Source: Agrobacterium tumefaciens (GTDB lineage: Bacteria; Pseudomonadota; Alphaproteobacteria; Rhizobiales; Rhizobiaceae). Taken from it: a stretch of 64,000 bases of DNA. The position numbers and the translations under genes were made by a program. The notes beneath the pieces are model-generated. The model worked only from the letters and a program-made list of their open reading frames with translations. It had not been told where the DNA came from and ran no database searches. The stretch spans positions 2,849,791 to 2,913,790 of the forward strand of contig NZ_CP072308.1 in assembly GCF_017726655.1 (NCBI RefSeq), written 5' to 3'. Position 1 is the stretch's first letter; every line of letters begins with the position of its first letter. Shown here piece after piece: positions 40,822 through 49,469 of the stretch.

Positions 40822-41604
40822 TCAGGCCTTGGGAGGCGCGCCCTTCTGATAACGGGAAACGAGTTGGATGAGACCGAGGCAACCCCAGGTGATGCCAAAC
40901 GAAATCACGGCAAGTGCTGCCGGTTCATAAGCGCGGTTGGCGCCGAGCAGCTGCATGTAGGGGCCGAAGGCCGGGCGGTTCAAAAGGGCCGCCATGGTGA
41001 ATTCACCGATGACGATGGCGAAGGTCAGAAATGCGCCCGACAGCACGGCGACCAGGACATTGGGCAGGATGATGCGCGACAGGATGGTGGTCCATCCCGC
41101 GCCGAGGCTCTGCGCCGCTTCGGTTAGTGTGGCCACGTCGATGGTTCGAAGACCGGTATCGACGGCGCGGTACATATAGGGCAGGGCAAGCGTGGCGTAA
41201 CCGAACATCAACAGCAGGTTGGTGCCGAAGCTTGTTCCCGTCAGCGGCAGCCAGCTCGAGGTATTGTAAAGCCTGATATAACCGAAGACGATGACGATGG
41301 CGGGGATGACCAACGGCAGAAGCGTGATGAATTCGATATAGGGGCGCAGGCCCGGCAGTTTCAGGCGCACCCAATAGGCGGTTGGCACAACAAGCAGAAC
41401 ACCGAAAACGATGGTGAAAAGCGCCATCACGACGGAATAGCTGAAGGTTTCCTGAAAGCGTGGATCGGTCAGCACCCTTGCATAGGCGTCGAAGGAATAT
41501 TCGCCGCGCCGCATCTTCAGGGAGAAATTGGTCATGCCGATCAGCGGCAGGGCGAAATAGAGCAGGCCGAAAATCAGCGCGCCCCAGGCGAAGAAACGCT
41601 TCAT
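40822..41604 (-). CDS. ABC transporter permease (second, PotC-like)
   Basis: 260 residues from ATG 41604, which overlaps the previous permease stop in ATGA; the longer frame to 41922 is an artefact of the overlap. Six hydrophobic segments and the EAA loop (TLTEAAQSLGAGWTTILSRIILP near 160-183) mark a BPD-type inner-membrane permease. It pairs with the product of the next upstream gene as the heterodimeric membrane part of the importer. Confidence 0.93.
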   Translation of the reverse strand: MKRFFAWGALIFGLLYFALPLIGMTNFSLKMRRGEYSFDAYARVLTDPRFQETFSYSVVMALFTIVFGVLLVVPTAYWVRLKLPGLRPYIEFITLLPLVIPAIVIVFGYIRLYNTSSWLPLTGTSFGTNLLLMFGYATLALPYMYRAVDTGLRTIDVATLTEAAQSLGAGWTTILSRIILPNVLVAVLSGAFLTFAIVIGEFTMAALLNRPAFGPYMQLLGANRAYEPAALAVISFGITWGCLGLIQLVSRYQKGAPPKA

Positions 41605-42485
41605 TTCAGCCACCTTTCGCTGCGGGCGCGCAGCCAGATATAAAGTGCGTTGGCGATGCCGGTCACGACGATCATGCCGAAGGCGAGCGCGTAACCGAGA
41701 TGCGGATTGCCAAGAACGTCGCCGCGGATCTGCGCAAAAAGCAGGATCGGCACGATATTGAGAGAGGAGCCGGTCAGCGCGATAGCGGTCGCGACGGCGC
41801 CGAAGGCGTTGGCGAAAAGCAGCGACATGGTTCCGAGCAGCGAGGGCAGCAGGATCGGGAAGGCCACCATGCGCCAATATTGAAAACCGGTCGCGCCGAG
41901 AATTTCCGCAGCCTCGCGCCATTCGCGTTTCAGGCCGTCAAGCGCCGGGGTGATGATGAGGATCATCAGCGGAATCTGGAAGAACAGATAGGTGACCGTC
42001 AGGCCCCAGAAAGACAGGATGTTGAAGCCAAGGAGCCTCAGGTCAATGCCGACCTGCGTCTTCAGAAAGACTGTCAGCAGACCGACCGGGCCGAGCGTTG
42101 CGATGAACGCAAAGGCAAGCGGCACGCCGGCAAATTGCGAGGCGACGCCGGAAAAAGTGAGAAGTGGGCCGCGAATGCGCTGCGGCAGACCGCCGAGCAC
42201 CACGGCTGCGGCCACGGCAAAGCCGATCAGACAACCGAGTGCGGCAGAGGCGAGACTGATCTTTATCGAGATCCAGTAGGCCGAAAGGATGGAGGCGGTA
42301 AAAAGTCCCTGGATGTTTTCCAGCGTGAAAGTGCCGTCTGTCCGCTGAAATGCGCCAATGACGATCTTCATCGTCGGCATGATCAGAAACAGCAGCACAA
42401 AAACGGCAAAAGGTACGACGCCTATCCAATGCAGCGGCAGCTTTCTGCCCGCGTCGGATGGTCCGGCGGTGTTGGTTGATGGCAT
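41601..42485 (-). CDS. ABC transporter permease (first, PotB-like)
   Basis: 294 residues from ATG 42485 behind GGGGACAAGG; an in-frame TTG at 42497 is an alternative. About six membrane segments and the EAA loop (EAAEILGATGFQYWRMVAFPILLP near 190-212). It belongs to the polyamine/iron/phosphonate-type import permeases. The stop codon overlaps the start of the second permease by four bases, so both subunits should be made together. Confidence 0.93.
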   Translation of the reverse strand: MPSTNTAGPSDAGRKLPLHWIGVVPFAVFVLLFLIMPTMKIVIGAFQRTDGTFTLENIQGLFTASILSAYWISIKISLASAALGCLIGFAVAAAVVLGGLPQRIRGPLLTFSGVASQFAGVPLAFAFIATLGPVGLLTVFLKTQVGIDLRLLGFNILSFWGLTVTYLFFQIPLMILIITPALDGLKREWREAAEILGATGFQYWRMVAFPILLPSLLGTMSLLFANAFGAVATAIALTGSSLNIVPILLFAQIRGDVLGNPHLGYALAFGMIVVTGIANALYIWLRARSERWLK

Positions 42486-42545
42486 CCTTGTCCCCAAACG
42501 CCGTTTTAAAACGGTCTGTCTATGAAGGTCTAGATCATAAAAGAA

Positions 42546-42574
42546 GCACCCCGGACTTCGAGGGTCCGGGGTGC
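42546..42574 (-). terminator. Hairpin between binding-protein and permease genes
   Basis: An 11-bp perfect stem (GCACCCCGGAC / GTCCGGGGTGC) with a seven-base loop, followed on the minus strand by TTCTTTT. Such hairpins after binding-protein genes cause partial termination or protect the upstream mRNA, giving more binding protein than permease. Confidence 0.75.
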
Positions 42575-42585
42575 GTTTTCAACAG

Positions 42586-43692
42586 TTACTTCACGTTTGC
42601 GCCAACGACGCTGTCCCAGCCGCCGGTCACGGCAGCCTTGTTGGCATCAACTTCCTCGAGTGTCGGGAAGATTGCCTTTTCGTAGGCAGCTGCCGGCGGC
42701 AGGCTGTCGATGAGTTCCTGCGGAACCTTGCCGGCCTTGACCATCGCGTTGAAGCGGATCGGGTGGCAATAACCCTTCAGCCAGCCAAGCTGGCCGTCGT
42801 CCGAATAGAGGTGTTCCATCCACAGCTTTGCAGCGTTCGGATGCGGTGCGTAAGCGGAGATGCCCTGAACGTAGACACCAGCGAGAACGCCCTTCTCGGG
42901 AACAACGACTTCTGTCGGCGGGTTGTCGTTCAGCGTCTTCCTCCAGGAAAGCGCGTTATAGTCCCAGGCAACGATGATCGGCGTTGCGCCCTGTGCGAGC
43001 GTGCCGGCCTTGCCGATGGTCGGCAGGAAGTTGCCCGCCTTGTTGAGATCGGCGAAGTATTTCAGGCCCGCTTCACCGGCTTCCTTACCGGATTTCGCAC
43101 CGGTTGCGAGACCGGCGGCGAGAACACCGAGAATCGCCTGGTTGGAGGCGCGCGGGTCACCCGCAAGTGCGACCTGGCCGGAATAGTCAGCCTTCAGAAG
43201 GTCTGCCCAGTCCTTCGGCGTTTCCTTGACCAGATCCTTGTTCACGAAGAAGGACATGACGCCGTAATAGTCGCCGTACCAGTAACCTTCGGGATCCTTG
43301 ACGTTGTCAGGAATTTCGTCCCAGGTGGAAACCTTGTAAGGCTGCAGCAGGCCTTCGGCCTTCATCTGCGGGCCGAAAGCGAGACCCACGTCGATGACGT
43401 CAGGCGCCTGCGGACCCTTATTGTCCTTGTTCGCCTTCACTGCTTCCACTTCGTCGGCAGAGCCGGCGTCCGGGTTCAGTTCGTTGACGGTGATCTCCGG
43501 GTACTTTGCCTTGAAGGAAGCGATGACGTCGCCATAACCGCACCAGTCGTGCGGCAGCGCGATCGTTGTGAGCATGCCTTCCTTCTTGGCAGCGGCGATC
43601 AGTTCGGCGCTCGGTTCAGCGGCAGCAATGGCGGTGGATGCAATGACCAGCGCGGTGGTTGTAGCAAGCAGTCGGCGGCAGTGAGAGATCAC
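42586..43692 (-). CDS. ABC transporter periplasmic substrate-binding protein (family 1, AfuA-like)
   Basis: 368 residues from GTG 43692 with GAGGAG upstream. A signal peptide (about 1-25, TTTALVIASTAIAAAEP) leads to a mature protein starting ELIAAAKKEGMLTTIALPHD. The fold belongs to the family 1 solute-binding proteins that include iron, thiosulfate, polyamine and 2-aminoethylphosphonate binders; motifs APDVIDVGLAFGPQM and GVMSFFVNKDLVKE are seen. The ligand is not known from sequence. It is the first structural gene of the importer operon, downstream of the RpiR gene. Confidence 0.92.
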   Translation of the reverse strand: MISHCRRLLATTTALVIASTAIAAAEPSAELIAAAKKEGMLTTIALPHDWCGYGDVIASFKAKYPEITVNELNPDAGSADEVEAVKANKDNKGPQAPDVIDVGLAFGPQMKAEGLLQPYKVSTWDEIPDNVKDPEGYWYGDYYGVMSFFVNKDLVKETPKDWADLLKADYSGQVALAGDPRASNQAILGVLAAGLATGAKSGKEAGEAGLKYFADLNKAGNFLPTIGKAGTLAQGATPIIVAWDYNALSWRKTLNDNPPTEVVVPEKGVLAGVYVQGISAYAPHPNAAKLWMEHLYSDDGQLGWLKGYCHPIRFNAMVKAGKVPQELIDSLPPAAAYEKAIFPTLEEVDANKAAVTGGWDSVVGANVK

Positions 43693-43798
43693 TTTTTTCT
43701 CCTCTTCGTGTTCTCATATTGCGGACGCTGATACGGAGTCTCGATGAAGCTAATGTGACGGCTGGATTGCAACTTATTTATCCGGATTCCGCCACTTT

Positions 43799-43826
43799 AA
43801 GCCTGTTTTCCGCCATTATCAGGCTT
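43799..43826. promoter_or_regulatory. Inverted repeat upstream of the binding-protein gene
   Basis: AAGCCTG and CAGGCTT separated by 14 bases, in the 289-base gap between the RpiR gene and the binding-protein gene. It could be an operator or the end of the RpiR transcript; no U run is present. Confidence 0.35.
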
Positions 43827-43981
43827 TCTAGCCTGCAATTGCGGGAGTTGTCCGTTCTCGTCCGTTAGACCAGATGTGTTCCCCAGCTTGGTTTTTCCCC
43901 TGCTTTATCGTGCTGGTAGCGATAGCAGGTATCCAATCAGCGAGCAGCATCGGCGTCAAGTCGTATGCCGGCTACGCATAT

Positions 43982-44860
43982 TCACGTTCTGTCCGGACGC
44001 CGGAAAAGGCGTGTCTGTTCAAACAGGCCCTCCAGTGCGTTCATGCGTTCCTTGGTTTCATCCCATGTCCCGCTCTGCACCGCTTCGATCAGCGCCTCGA
44101 CGACGAACAGGGTTACGACAGACGAATCCCACGCGGACGGGGCCTCGATCTTCACCCGGAAAATATGCAGTGCATGGCGCGCCACCGGCGATGTCCACTG
44201 GTCTGTAAAGAGGATGATCTGCACCCCATTTGCCTTCGCCACCTCGGCAAGCGTGGTCATATCGTGCTCGTAGCGGCGAATGTCGAAGATGACGAGCACG
44301 TCACCAGCGCTCATGTTCAGCATATATTGCGGCCAGGCGCTGGAATTGGACGACATCAGAGCCGTCTTCGGCCGGATCACCTGCATGTGGGTGAAGAAAT
44401 ATTCGGCAATCGCACCGGTAATACGACCGCCGACGAAATAGATGCTGCGCTTGCGGTCTGACAAAAGTGCTGCGGCATTGTCGAAGACGGCGGTGTCGAG
44501 ATCACCAAGCGTATCGCGCAGATTGCCGGTAATGGCGTCGGCGAAGCGGTTGAGAATGTGCAGGCCGGGCGCATTGGTTGCCCAGCGGTCATGTTTGGCG
44601 ACGGGGCCGGAGATCGTCGCTTCCAGTTCCTGATGTAAGTGCGCCTGAAACTCGGGGTAGCCCCTGTAGCCCAGCTTTTGAACCATGCGCGCCACTGTCG
44701 GCGTGGAAACGCCTGCATTTTCAGCGATGGTGGTGATGCTGCCGAGACCGGACATGGGATAGTTGCCGAGCAGGCTCTCCGCCAACCGTTTTTCCGAACG
44801 GGTCAACGCGTCGTAATGGGCATGAATGACATCCGAGACGGTCGCCGTCGTGCTGCGCAA
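43982..44860 (-). CDS. RpiR/MurR family transcriptional regulator
   Basis: About 292 residues from TTG 44860, which lies six bases after AAGGGG; ATG 44908 is in frame but has no ribosome site, and the frame continues to 45052. An N-terminal HTH_6 domain is clear (LTRSEKRLAESLLGNYPMSG, then ITTIAENAGVSTPTVARMVQ) and a SIS sugar-phosphate-type effector domain follows (IYFVGGRITGAIAEYFFTHM; SAGDVLVIFDIRRYEHDM). It lies between the ABC operon on its own strand and the divergent amidohydrolase operon, so it could control both. Its effector need not be a sugar phosphate. Confidence 0.9.
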   Translation of the reverse strand: MRSTTATVSDVIHAHYDALTRSEKRLAESLLGNYPMSGLGSITTIAENAGVSTPTVARMVQKLGYRGYPEFQAHLHQELEATISGPVAKHDRWATNAPGLHILNRFADAITGNLRDTLGDLDTAVFDNAAALLSDRKRSIYFVGGRITGAIAEYFFTHMQVIRPKTALMSSNSSAWPQYMLNMSAGDVLVIFDIRRYEHDMTTLAEVAKANGVQIILFTDQWTSPVARHALHIFRVKIEAPSAWDSSVVTLFVVEALIEAVQSGTWDETKERMNALEGLFEQTRLFRRPDRT

Positions 44861-44938
44861 ACTTTTCCCCTTCCGGTCTTCTGCCGGTGTGATTGCTAAA
44901 ATAAACATCTGTGCGCGCTGCCGAGTCAATGGGAAAAA

Positions 44939-44954
44939 TGAAGAGAAAATTTCA
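44939..44954. promoter_or_regulatory. Candidate RpiR operator
   Basis: TGAAGAGAAAATTTCA contains the inverted pair TGAA-N8-TTCA, a spacing seen in RpiR-family sites. It lies just upstream of the putative -35 element of the rightward operon, in the divergent region next to the RpiR gene. Assignment is inference. Confidence 0.4.
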
Positions 44955-44963
44955 AAATTCCAT

Positions 44964-44992
44964 TTGACACTGGCTGCAATGTGAAGAATTCT
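44964..44992 (+). promoter_or_regulatory. Putative sigma-70 promoter of the amidohydrolase operon
   Basis: TTGACA at 44964..44969, a 17-base spacer and AATTCT at 44987..44992, about 45 bases before the start of the amidohydrolase gene. The -35 is perfect, the -10 is weak, as expected for a regulated promoter. Confidence 0.5.
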
Positions 44993-45036
44993 TTTCGGCG
45001 TTAACGGAACGCGGGGGTTCCGGGTGGGGTGCGTGC

Positions 45037-45810
45037 ATGTCGCTGCGGTCACGGTTTTTCACAGAAGCGGAAGGGCAGGCCGTCGGCGTCGAGAACGCTG
45101 AGGGCAAAGGTGATATCCTTCTCGTCTGCGAGCATGCCTCTGCCGCCATTCCACAGAAATACGGCACGTTAGGTCTTTCGCCCGATGTGCTTTCCAGCCA
45201 TGCCGCATGGGATCCCGGTGCTCTTGCCGTTGCCCGGCTGCTATCGCAGAAATTCGATGCGACGCTGGTTTATCAACGCTTTTCGCGTCTCGTCTATGAT
45301 TGCAACCGCCCGCCCGAATCGCCTTCCGCCATGCCGGTGAAGAGCGAGATTTACGATATTCCCGGCAATTTCGATCTCGATGAAGCGGAGCGTTTTGCCC
45401 GCACCTCGGCGCTTTACGTGCCGTTTCATGATCAGGTGAGCGAGATCATCGCCTCGCGGCAGGCTGCCGGCCGCAAGGTGGTGGTGGTGACGATCCATAG
45501 TTTCACGCCGGTTTATCATGGTCAGTTCCGCGAGGTGGAGATCGGCATCCTGCACGATAGCGACAGCCGGCTTGCGGACGCGATGCTGGCCGGTTCCGAG
45601 GGGGCATCGCTCACCGTCAATCGCAACGATCCATACGGACCGGAAGACGGTGTGACCCACACGCTGCGGCTGCATGCGCTGCCTAACGGGCTTTTGAACG
45701 TCATGATCGAAATCCGCAACGATCTTATCACTGATGGGGGAGAGCAGGCGGAGATCGCCGCTTTTCTTTACGAGCTTATGGGGAAAGCACTCGCATCGAT
45801 AGACGAGTGA
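45037..45810 (+). CDS. N-formylglutamate amidohydrolase family protein
   Basis: 257 residues. The fold marks of the family are present: ILLVCEHASAAIPQKYGTLG near 27-46, WDPGALAVARLL near 59, RLVYDCNRPPESPSAM near 85 and VVVTIHSFTPVYHG near 150-163, with histidines suited to bind zinc. The founding member HutG hydrolyses N-formylglutamate in histidine degradation, but there is no other hut gene here. Being the first gene before an amine permease, a glutamine-synthetase-like ligase and two dehydrogenases, it more likely cleaves a gamma-glutamyl amide to free glutamate (inference). Confidence 0.85.
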   Translation: MSLRSRFFTEAEGQAVGVENAEGKGDILLVCEHASAAIPQKYGTLGLSPDVLSSHAAWDPGALAVARLLSQKFDATLVYQRFSRLVYDCNRPPESPSAMPVKSEIYDIPGNFDLDEAERFARTSALYVPFHDQVSEIIASRQAAGRKVVVVTIHSFTPVYHGQFREVEIGILHDSDSRLADAMLAGSEGASLTVNRNDPYGPEDGVTHTLRLHALPNGLLNVMIEIRNDLITDGGEQAEIAAFLYELMGKALASIDE

Positions 45811-46031
45811 GGGAGCAGGGGCGGCCGACGGTGAACACATCGGGGCCTGCCATCAAAAGGAGACTGCCGCCATCCGATCAATCCGGTCAAAGAAGCCGGG
45901 AAAAGAAGCGGCACGGGAACAGCAGATGCGTGCGGCGCGATCCGGGAATTCCCTGACGGCGTCGAAGACTGGGGCACAATCGGCCAATCCTGGCTGACTG
46001 GCTTGTTTTTTTCTTATCAGGAGAGAAGGGC

Positions 46032-47546
46032 ATGGACAGTTCATCATCAGGCGTCAGCTACAAGAAGGCTGATGCATCCTATTTCGAAAAACGCGGACTA
46101 TCCCGTTATGCGGGCGTTTGGTCGCTCTGGGCGCTTGGCGTCGGAGCGGTCATCTCAGGGCATTTTTCTGGATGGAATTTTGGCTTTTCCACCGGCGGCT
46201 GGGGCGGCATGCTGGTGGCGGGCATCATCATCGCCGTCATGTATATCGGGCTGACATTTTCGATCGCTGAAATGAGCCCGGCGCTGCCGCATACGGGTGC
46301 AGCCTATTCCTTCGCCCGCACGGCCATGGGGCCATGGGGCGGCTTCATTACCGGACTTTGCGAGAATGTCGAATATGTGCTGACGCCGGCGGTCATCGTC
46401 ACGTTCATCACGGCTTATATGAACTCCATTCTGGGGCTCGATCCTGCCTATTCACCCTTTGTGTGGATAGGTTTCTATGTGATCTTCCTTGCTCTCAACG
46501 TTTTCGGGCTGGAGCTTTCCTTCAAGGTGACGCTGGTCATCACGCTGATTTCGCTCGGCGTTCTGGTGTTCTTCTGGATCAGCGCCATTCCGAACATGGA
46601 TTTCTCCCGATATGCGCTGAACATCGGCGTCGGCCCGGATGGCAAGGCGGTGGAGTTGCCGGAGGGCGGCGGATCCTTCTTCCCCTTCGGTTTTTCGGGC
46701 GTTCTCGCCACGCTGCCCTTTGCGGTCTGGCTGTTCCTCGCCATCGAACAATTGCCGCTGGCGGCCGAGGAATCCGTCGATCCGAAGCGCGATATGCCGA
46801 AGGGCATCATCCTCGGCGTGATTACTCTGATGGTTTCGGCCTTCATGATCGTGCTGCTCAATCCGTCCCTGCCGGGCGTCGGCGCCTTCCATCTCAGCTC
46901 CTCGCTTGAGCCGCTGCTGGATGGCTTCAAGGCGATTTACGGCGATGGCGGCGTGGTGCTGCTTGGCATCGTCGCGCTCACCGGCCTGATCGCGAGCTTC
47001 CATACGATCCTTTATGCGCAGGGCCGGCAGATCTATTCGCTATCGCGGGCCGGGTACTTCCCGACCGTGCTTTCCATCACCCACTCGAAATACCGCACTC
47101 CCTTCGTGGCCAATATCGCCGGCGCTCTCGTTGGTCTTGCAGTCATGCTGGTCATCTGGTTCGCACTGGGCGCGGAACAGGGCGGCAGCATCATCGGCAG
47201 CGTGCTTCTGAACATGGCCGTGTTTGGCGCGATGTTCTCCTATATCCTGCAGGCGATTTCCTTCATCCTGCTCCGGAAAAACCTGCCGCATATAGAGCGG
47301 CCGTTCCGCTCGCCCTTCGGCATTCCGGGTGCGGTGCTGACTGTTATCATCGCCATCGTTACACTGCTTTACCAGATCCAGGATCCGAACTTCAGCAAGG
47401 GCGTGCTGTGGGTAGCGGTCTGGTTTGCCGTGGCGATCGCCTATTTCGCCTTCATCGGGCGCCATCGCCTCATCCTGTCGCCGGAAGAGGAATTCGCGCT
47501 GGAGCATAAGCAGGCGGCTATGGCCGCGGCAGCTGCAAAAGCCTGA
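46032..47546 (+). CDS. APC family permease, ethanolamine-permease-like
   Basis: 504 residues, about twelve membrane segments. The N-terminal part (LWALGVGAVISGHFSGWNFG near 33-52) and the following FSIAEMSPALPHTGAAYSFA near 78 are characteristic of the ethanolamine permease (2A0305) branch of amino acid-polyamine-organocation carriers. A GGAGAGAAGG ribosome site fixes the start. It should import an amine or amino alcohol across the inner membrane for the enzymes encoded downstream. The 221-base gap from the amidohydrolase gene has no terminator-like hairpin. Confidence 0.88.
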   Translation: MDSSSSGVSYKKADASYFEKRGLSRYAGVWSLWALGVGAVISGHFSGWNFGFSTGGWGGMLVAGIIIAVMYIGLTFSIAEMSPALPHTGAAYSFARTAMGPWGGFITGLCENVEYVLTPAVIVTFITAYMNSILGLDPAYSPFVWIGFYVIFLALNVFGLELSFKVTLVITLISLGVLVFFWISAIPNMDFSRYALNIGVGPDGKAVELPEGGGSFFPFGFSGVLATLPFAVWLFLAIEQLPLAAEESVDPKRDMPKGIILGVITLMVSAFMIVLLNPSLPGVGAFHLSSSLEPLLDGFKAIYGDGGVVLLGIVALTGLIASFHTILYAQGRQIYSLSRAGYFPTVLSITHSKYRTPFVANIAGALVGLAVMLVIWFALGAEQGGSIIGSVLLNMAVFGAMFSYILQAISFILLRKNLPHIERPFRSPFGIPGAVLTVIIAIVTLLYQIQDPNFSKGVLWVAVWFAVAIAYFAFIGRHRLILSPEEEFALEHKQAAMAAAAAKA

Positions 47547-47559
47547 TGCTCACAAACAC

Positions 47560-47582
47560 GGGCGGCCGGATCCCGGCCGCCC
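47560..47582. repeat. Intercistronic hairpin between permease and ligase genes
   Basis: A perfect 10-bp stem GGGCGGCCGG-ATC-CCGGCCGCCC without a U run, 13 bases after the permease stop. It may stabilise mRNA ends or shift the expression ratio within the operon. Confidence 0.6.
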
Positions 47583-47610
47583 GGTCACGACAATAAAGGG
47601 AACGGACAAT

Positions 47611-48978
47611 ATGACGAGCTACACATTCGACGCGCTTAAGATGGATGTCGCCGAGGGCCGCATCGACACGGTTCTGGCCTGCCTTGTGGACATGCAGGGG
47701 CGTCTGATGGGCAAGCGGTTCCAGGCCGAATTCTTCGTCGAAAGTGCCTATGAGGAAACCCATAGCTGCAACTACGTGCTTGCCACCGACATGGAGATGG
47801 AAACCGTTCCTGGGTACAAGTCCTCCAGCTGGGAAAAGGGTTACGGCGATTATGTGCTGAAGCCGGACCTTTCGACGCTGCGGCGTGTGCCGTGGCTGGA
47901 AGGCACGGCGCTGGTGCTCTGCGACGTGCTCGATCATCACACACACGAGGAGGTGCCGCATTCCCCGCGCGCGATGCTCAAGAAGCAGGTGGCGCGGCTG
48001 GAGGCCATGGGACTGAAAGCTTTTATGGCGACCGAGCTGGAGTTCTTCCTGTTCGACCAGACCTTCGATGCGGCGCGCGCCAATGGTTACAAGGGTCTGA
48101 ACCTTGCTAGCGGCTATAATGAGGACTACCATATCTTCCAGACGACCAAGGAAGAGGACGTCATGCGCACGCTGCGCAAGGGCTTGCAGGGCGCCGGCAT
48201 TCCCGTTGAAAATTCCAAGGGCGAGGCGTCTCCCGGTCAGGCGGAAATCAACGTGCGTTATGCCGAGGCGCTGACCATGGCCGACCGGCACGCCATCATC
48301 AAGAATGCCACCAAAGAGATCGCCTGGTCGAAGGGTAAGGCGGTGACGTTCCTCGCCAAGTGGAACTACAATGCCGCCGGCAGTTCTTCCCACATCCACC
48401 AGTCGCTGTGGAGCCTCGACGGCAAGACCCCGGCGTTTCTGGACAAGAACGCCGAGCATGGCATGTCGCAGCTGATGCGGCATTATGTTGCCGGGCTTCT
48501 GGCCCATGCCAGCGAGATCACCTATTTTCTGGCACCCTACATCAATTCCTACAAGCGGTTCATGGCCGGCACGTTTGCGCCGACCAAGGCGATCTGGAGC
48601 CTCGACAACCGCACGGCGGGATATCGTCTGTGCGGGGAGGGCACAAAGGGCATCCGCATCGAGTGCCGTGTCGGTGGCTCCGATCTCAATCCCTATCTCG
48701 CCATGGCCGCCCTTCTTGCGGCGGGCATTGACGGCATCGAAAATAAACTCGAACTTGAGCCCGCTTTTGTCGGTGACGCCTATGGCGGCAAGGACGTGCG
48801 CGAGATACCCAAGACATTGCGTGACGCCACCGCCTTTTTGGACGGATCGACAATGTTGCGCGACGCATTCGGCGACGATGTGATCGATCATTACGTCCAT
48901 GCCGGACGGTGGGAACAGGAAGAATACGACCGCCGCGTGACCGACTGGGAAGTGGCGCGCGGTTTCGAACGAGCGTGA
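47611..48978 (+). CDS. Glutamine-synthetase-like gamma-glutamyl-amine ligase
   Basis: 455 residues from ATG 47611 behind AAGGGAACGG. It carries the GS beta-grasp and catalytic domains: FMATELEFFLFDQTF near 140, SPGQAEINVRYAEAL near 209, GSSSHIHQSLW near 258 and RFMAGTFAPTKAIWSLDNRT near 313. Sequence style and length match the GlnA-like ligases PuuA, IpuC and GlnA4, which join glutamate to putrescine, isopropylamine or ethanolamine, rather than true GlnA (no conserved NRSA-x-R adenylylation context). With an ethanolamine-type permease upstream, an amino alcohol is the likely acceptor (inference). Confidence 0.88.
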   Translation: MTSYTFDALKMDVAEGRIDTVLACLVDMQGRLMGKRFQAEFFVESAYEETHSCNYVLATDMEMETVPGYKSSSWEKGYGDYVLKPDLSTLRRVPWLEGTALVLCDVLDHHTHEEVPHSPRAMLKKQVARLEAMGLKAFMATELEFFLFDQTFDAARANGYKGLNLASGYNEDYHIFQTTKEEDVMRTLRKGLQGAGIPVENSKGEASPGQAEINVRYAEALTMADRHAIIKNATKEIAWSKGKAVTFLAKWNYNAAGSSSHIHQSLWSLDGKTPAFLDKNAEHGMSQLMRHYVAGLLAHASEITYFLAPYINSYKRFMAGTFAPTKAIWSLDNRTAGYRLCGEGTKGIRIECRVGGSDLNPYLAMAALLAAGIDGIENKLELEPAFVGDAYGGKDVREIPKTLRDATAFLDGSTMLRDAFGDDVIDHYVHAGRWEQEEYDRRVTDWEVARGFERA

Positions 48979-49008
48979 GATCATGGCGTTGTTGAAATCT
49001 CAATTTTA

Positions 49009-49031
49009 GAGGATATTGTTGCTATTACCTC
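49009..49031. promoter_or_regulatory. Imperfect palindrome upstream of the toxin-antitoxin pair
   Basis: GAGG...CCTC arms around an AT-rich centre within the 68-base gap between the ligase and antitoxin genes. A site for autoregulation by the XRE antitoxin is possible; symmetry is only partial. Confidence 0.3.
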
Positions 49032-49046
49032 AATGGAGGCGCGACA

Positions 49047-49469
49047 ATGATTAATGATCGGATTGATAAGGCGTGGTTTTCGCAACAGTTAAAGAAAAGG
49101 GGCGGGAGTCAAGCTGACTTGGCTCGCTTCCTGAGGCTGGACCGAAGCGCGGTGACACGCATGTTAAATGGGGAACGGAATATGAGCGTGGAGGAGCAAG
49201 ACCGGATTGCCGAATATCTCGACGTTCCCGTCGGCGACGTCGCTCTTCATCGTCGGGGTGGTGCCGCCGGTTTTTCCGAAAACAGCCAGGCGACCTATGC
49301 CGGGCCTGCTTCGTCCCGAGGACAAGGTCGCGACGTGCGTAACGTCGGTGCGGCGGAACGTCGACATCCGATTTTCGGTTGTATGAAAGGCACTATTACT
49401 GTCATGCCAGATGTGGACCTCACCGAACCCGTAGATTTTGAATGGGGAGAAAAGCTCTACAATGAGTGA
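49047..49469 (+). CDS. XRE-type antitoxin
   Basis: 140 residues from ATG 49047, with GGAGG seven bases ahead. Residues 18-62 form a Cro/C1-type helix-turn-helix (GSQADLARFLRLDRSAVTRM). A flexible middle is followed by a tail (MKGTITVMPDVDLTEPVDFE near 114) of the sort that small antitoxins use to fill the groove of PIN toxins. The stop overlaps the PIN gene by eight bases (ATGAGTGA), the usual coupling of antitoxin and toxin. It probably represses its own promoter as well. Confidence 0.85.
   Translation: MINDRIDKAWFSQQLKKRGGSQADLARFLRLDRSAVTRMLNGERNMSVEEQDRIAEYLDVPVGDVALHRRGGAAGFSENSQATYAGPASSRGQGRDVRNVGAAERRHPIFGCMKGTITVMPDVDLTEPVDFEWGEKLYNE

Noticed and set aside
40822..41922. Extended version of the second permease (366 codons)
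   Set aside because: The extra N-terminus is a frame-shifted reading of the first permease gene; ATG 41604 in the ATGA overlap is the natural start.
45037..45810. Histidine utilisation (hut) gene assignment for the amidohydrolase
   Set aside because: No hutH, hutU, hutI or hutF gene is present, and the neighbours are amine and alcohol metabolism genes.
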